Positions 63,986 to 64,000 of a DNA stretch of 64,000 nucleotides are shown piece after piece; the first letter of the stretch is position 1; each line of letters opens with the position of its first letter. The stretch is taken from assembly GCA_012295275.1 (NCBI GenBank), contig CM022669.1, forward strand, positions 8,549,989-8,613,988. Direction: 5' to 3'. Source of the DNA: Chrysomallon squamiferum (taxonomy: Eukaryota; Mollusca; Gastropoda; Neomphalida; Peltospiridae). Under the pieces are notes generated by a model. That model was not told the DNA's origin. It worked only from the letters and a program-made list of their open reading frames with translations, and searched no databases. The translations under genes were made by a program, and so were the position numbers.

Positions 63986-64000
63986 AGTTTTGCGTTCATC

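Overview
This window looks like nuclear DNA of an invertebrate animal. It is AT-rich and full of microsatellites, its genes have short exons with GT-AG introns, and it carries a degenerate CCCTAA block and tRNA-derived SINE copies. The only coding content I can support is one gene family. Its members encode secreted proteins with a signal peptide, a short cysteine-rich segment of about 40 residues and a complete Hedgehog-type Hint (Hog) autoprocessing domain, with no Hedgehog signalling domain. Hog proteins without a Hedgehog domain are known in several animal groups, including a lophotrochozoan type. A mollusc, possibly a coleoid cephalopod, is a reasonable guess, but the sequence alone does not prove it.

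Every full copy has the same six-exon layout with intron phases 1-0-1-2-1. Exon 1 starts the signal peptide. A microexon of 26 nt (type I) or 14 nt (type II) finishes it. Exon 3 holds the cysteine-rich segment and the Hint nucleophile Cys. Exon 4 holds the TxxH motif. Exon 5 is the middle of Hint. Exon 6 holds the ASC motif and the short C-terminal tail. I call the copies A (+, 2.7-5.3 kb), B (+, 9.7-12.6), C (-, 18.5-21.9), D (-, 29.4-32.9), E (-, 38.4-40.7), F (+, 45.9-48.4), G (+, 54.6-57.9), H (+, 59.3-60.4, exons 5-6 only) and I (+, 61.4, exon 5 only). A, B, D, F and G read through without a break. C and E carry frameshifts, and H is truncated and frameshifted. Orphan exons 1, 4 and 6 lie between them.

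The region grew by duplication and rearrangement. An approximately 11-kb block (about 23.97-34.97 kb) is the tandem partner of about 10.96-23.97 kb, but the left 8 kb of the first block is inverted. That inversion joins copies B and C into complementary chimeras: B is type I in front and type II behind, and C is type II in front and type I behind. An 82-bp minisatellite inside the block has about 22 units in one arm and 8 in the other, with a single unit at 43.9 kb. Copies E and F form a second, older mirror pair. Copy G is an inverted, more diverged relative of D.

The right end (60.5-64 kb) is different. It has tRNA-like SINE copies, a GC-rich stretch and a block of degenerate telomere-like CCCTAA repeats.

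Most long open frames are dipeptide or trinucleotide repeats read through, or intron sequence. All gene models are my own splice predictions and have not been checked against transcripts.
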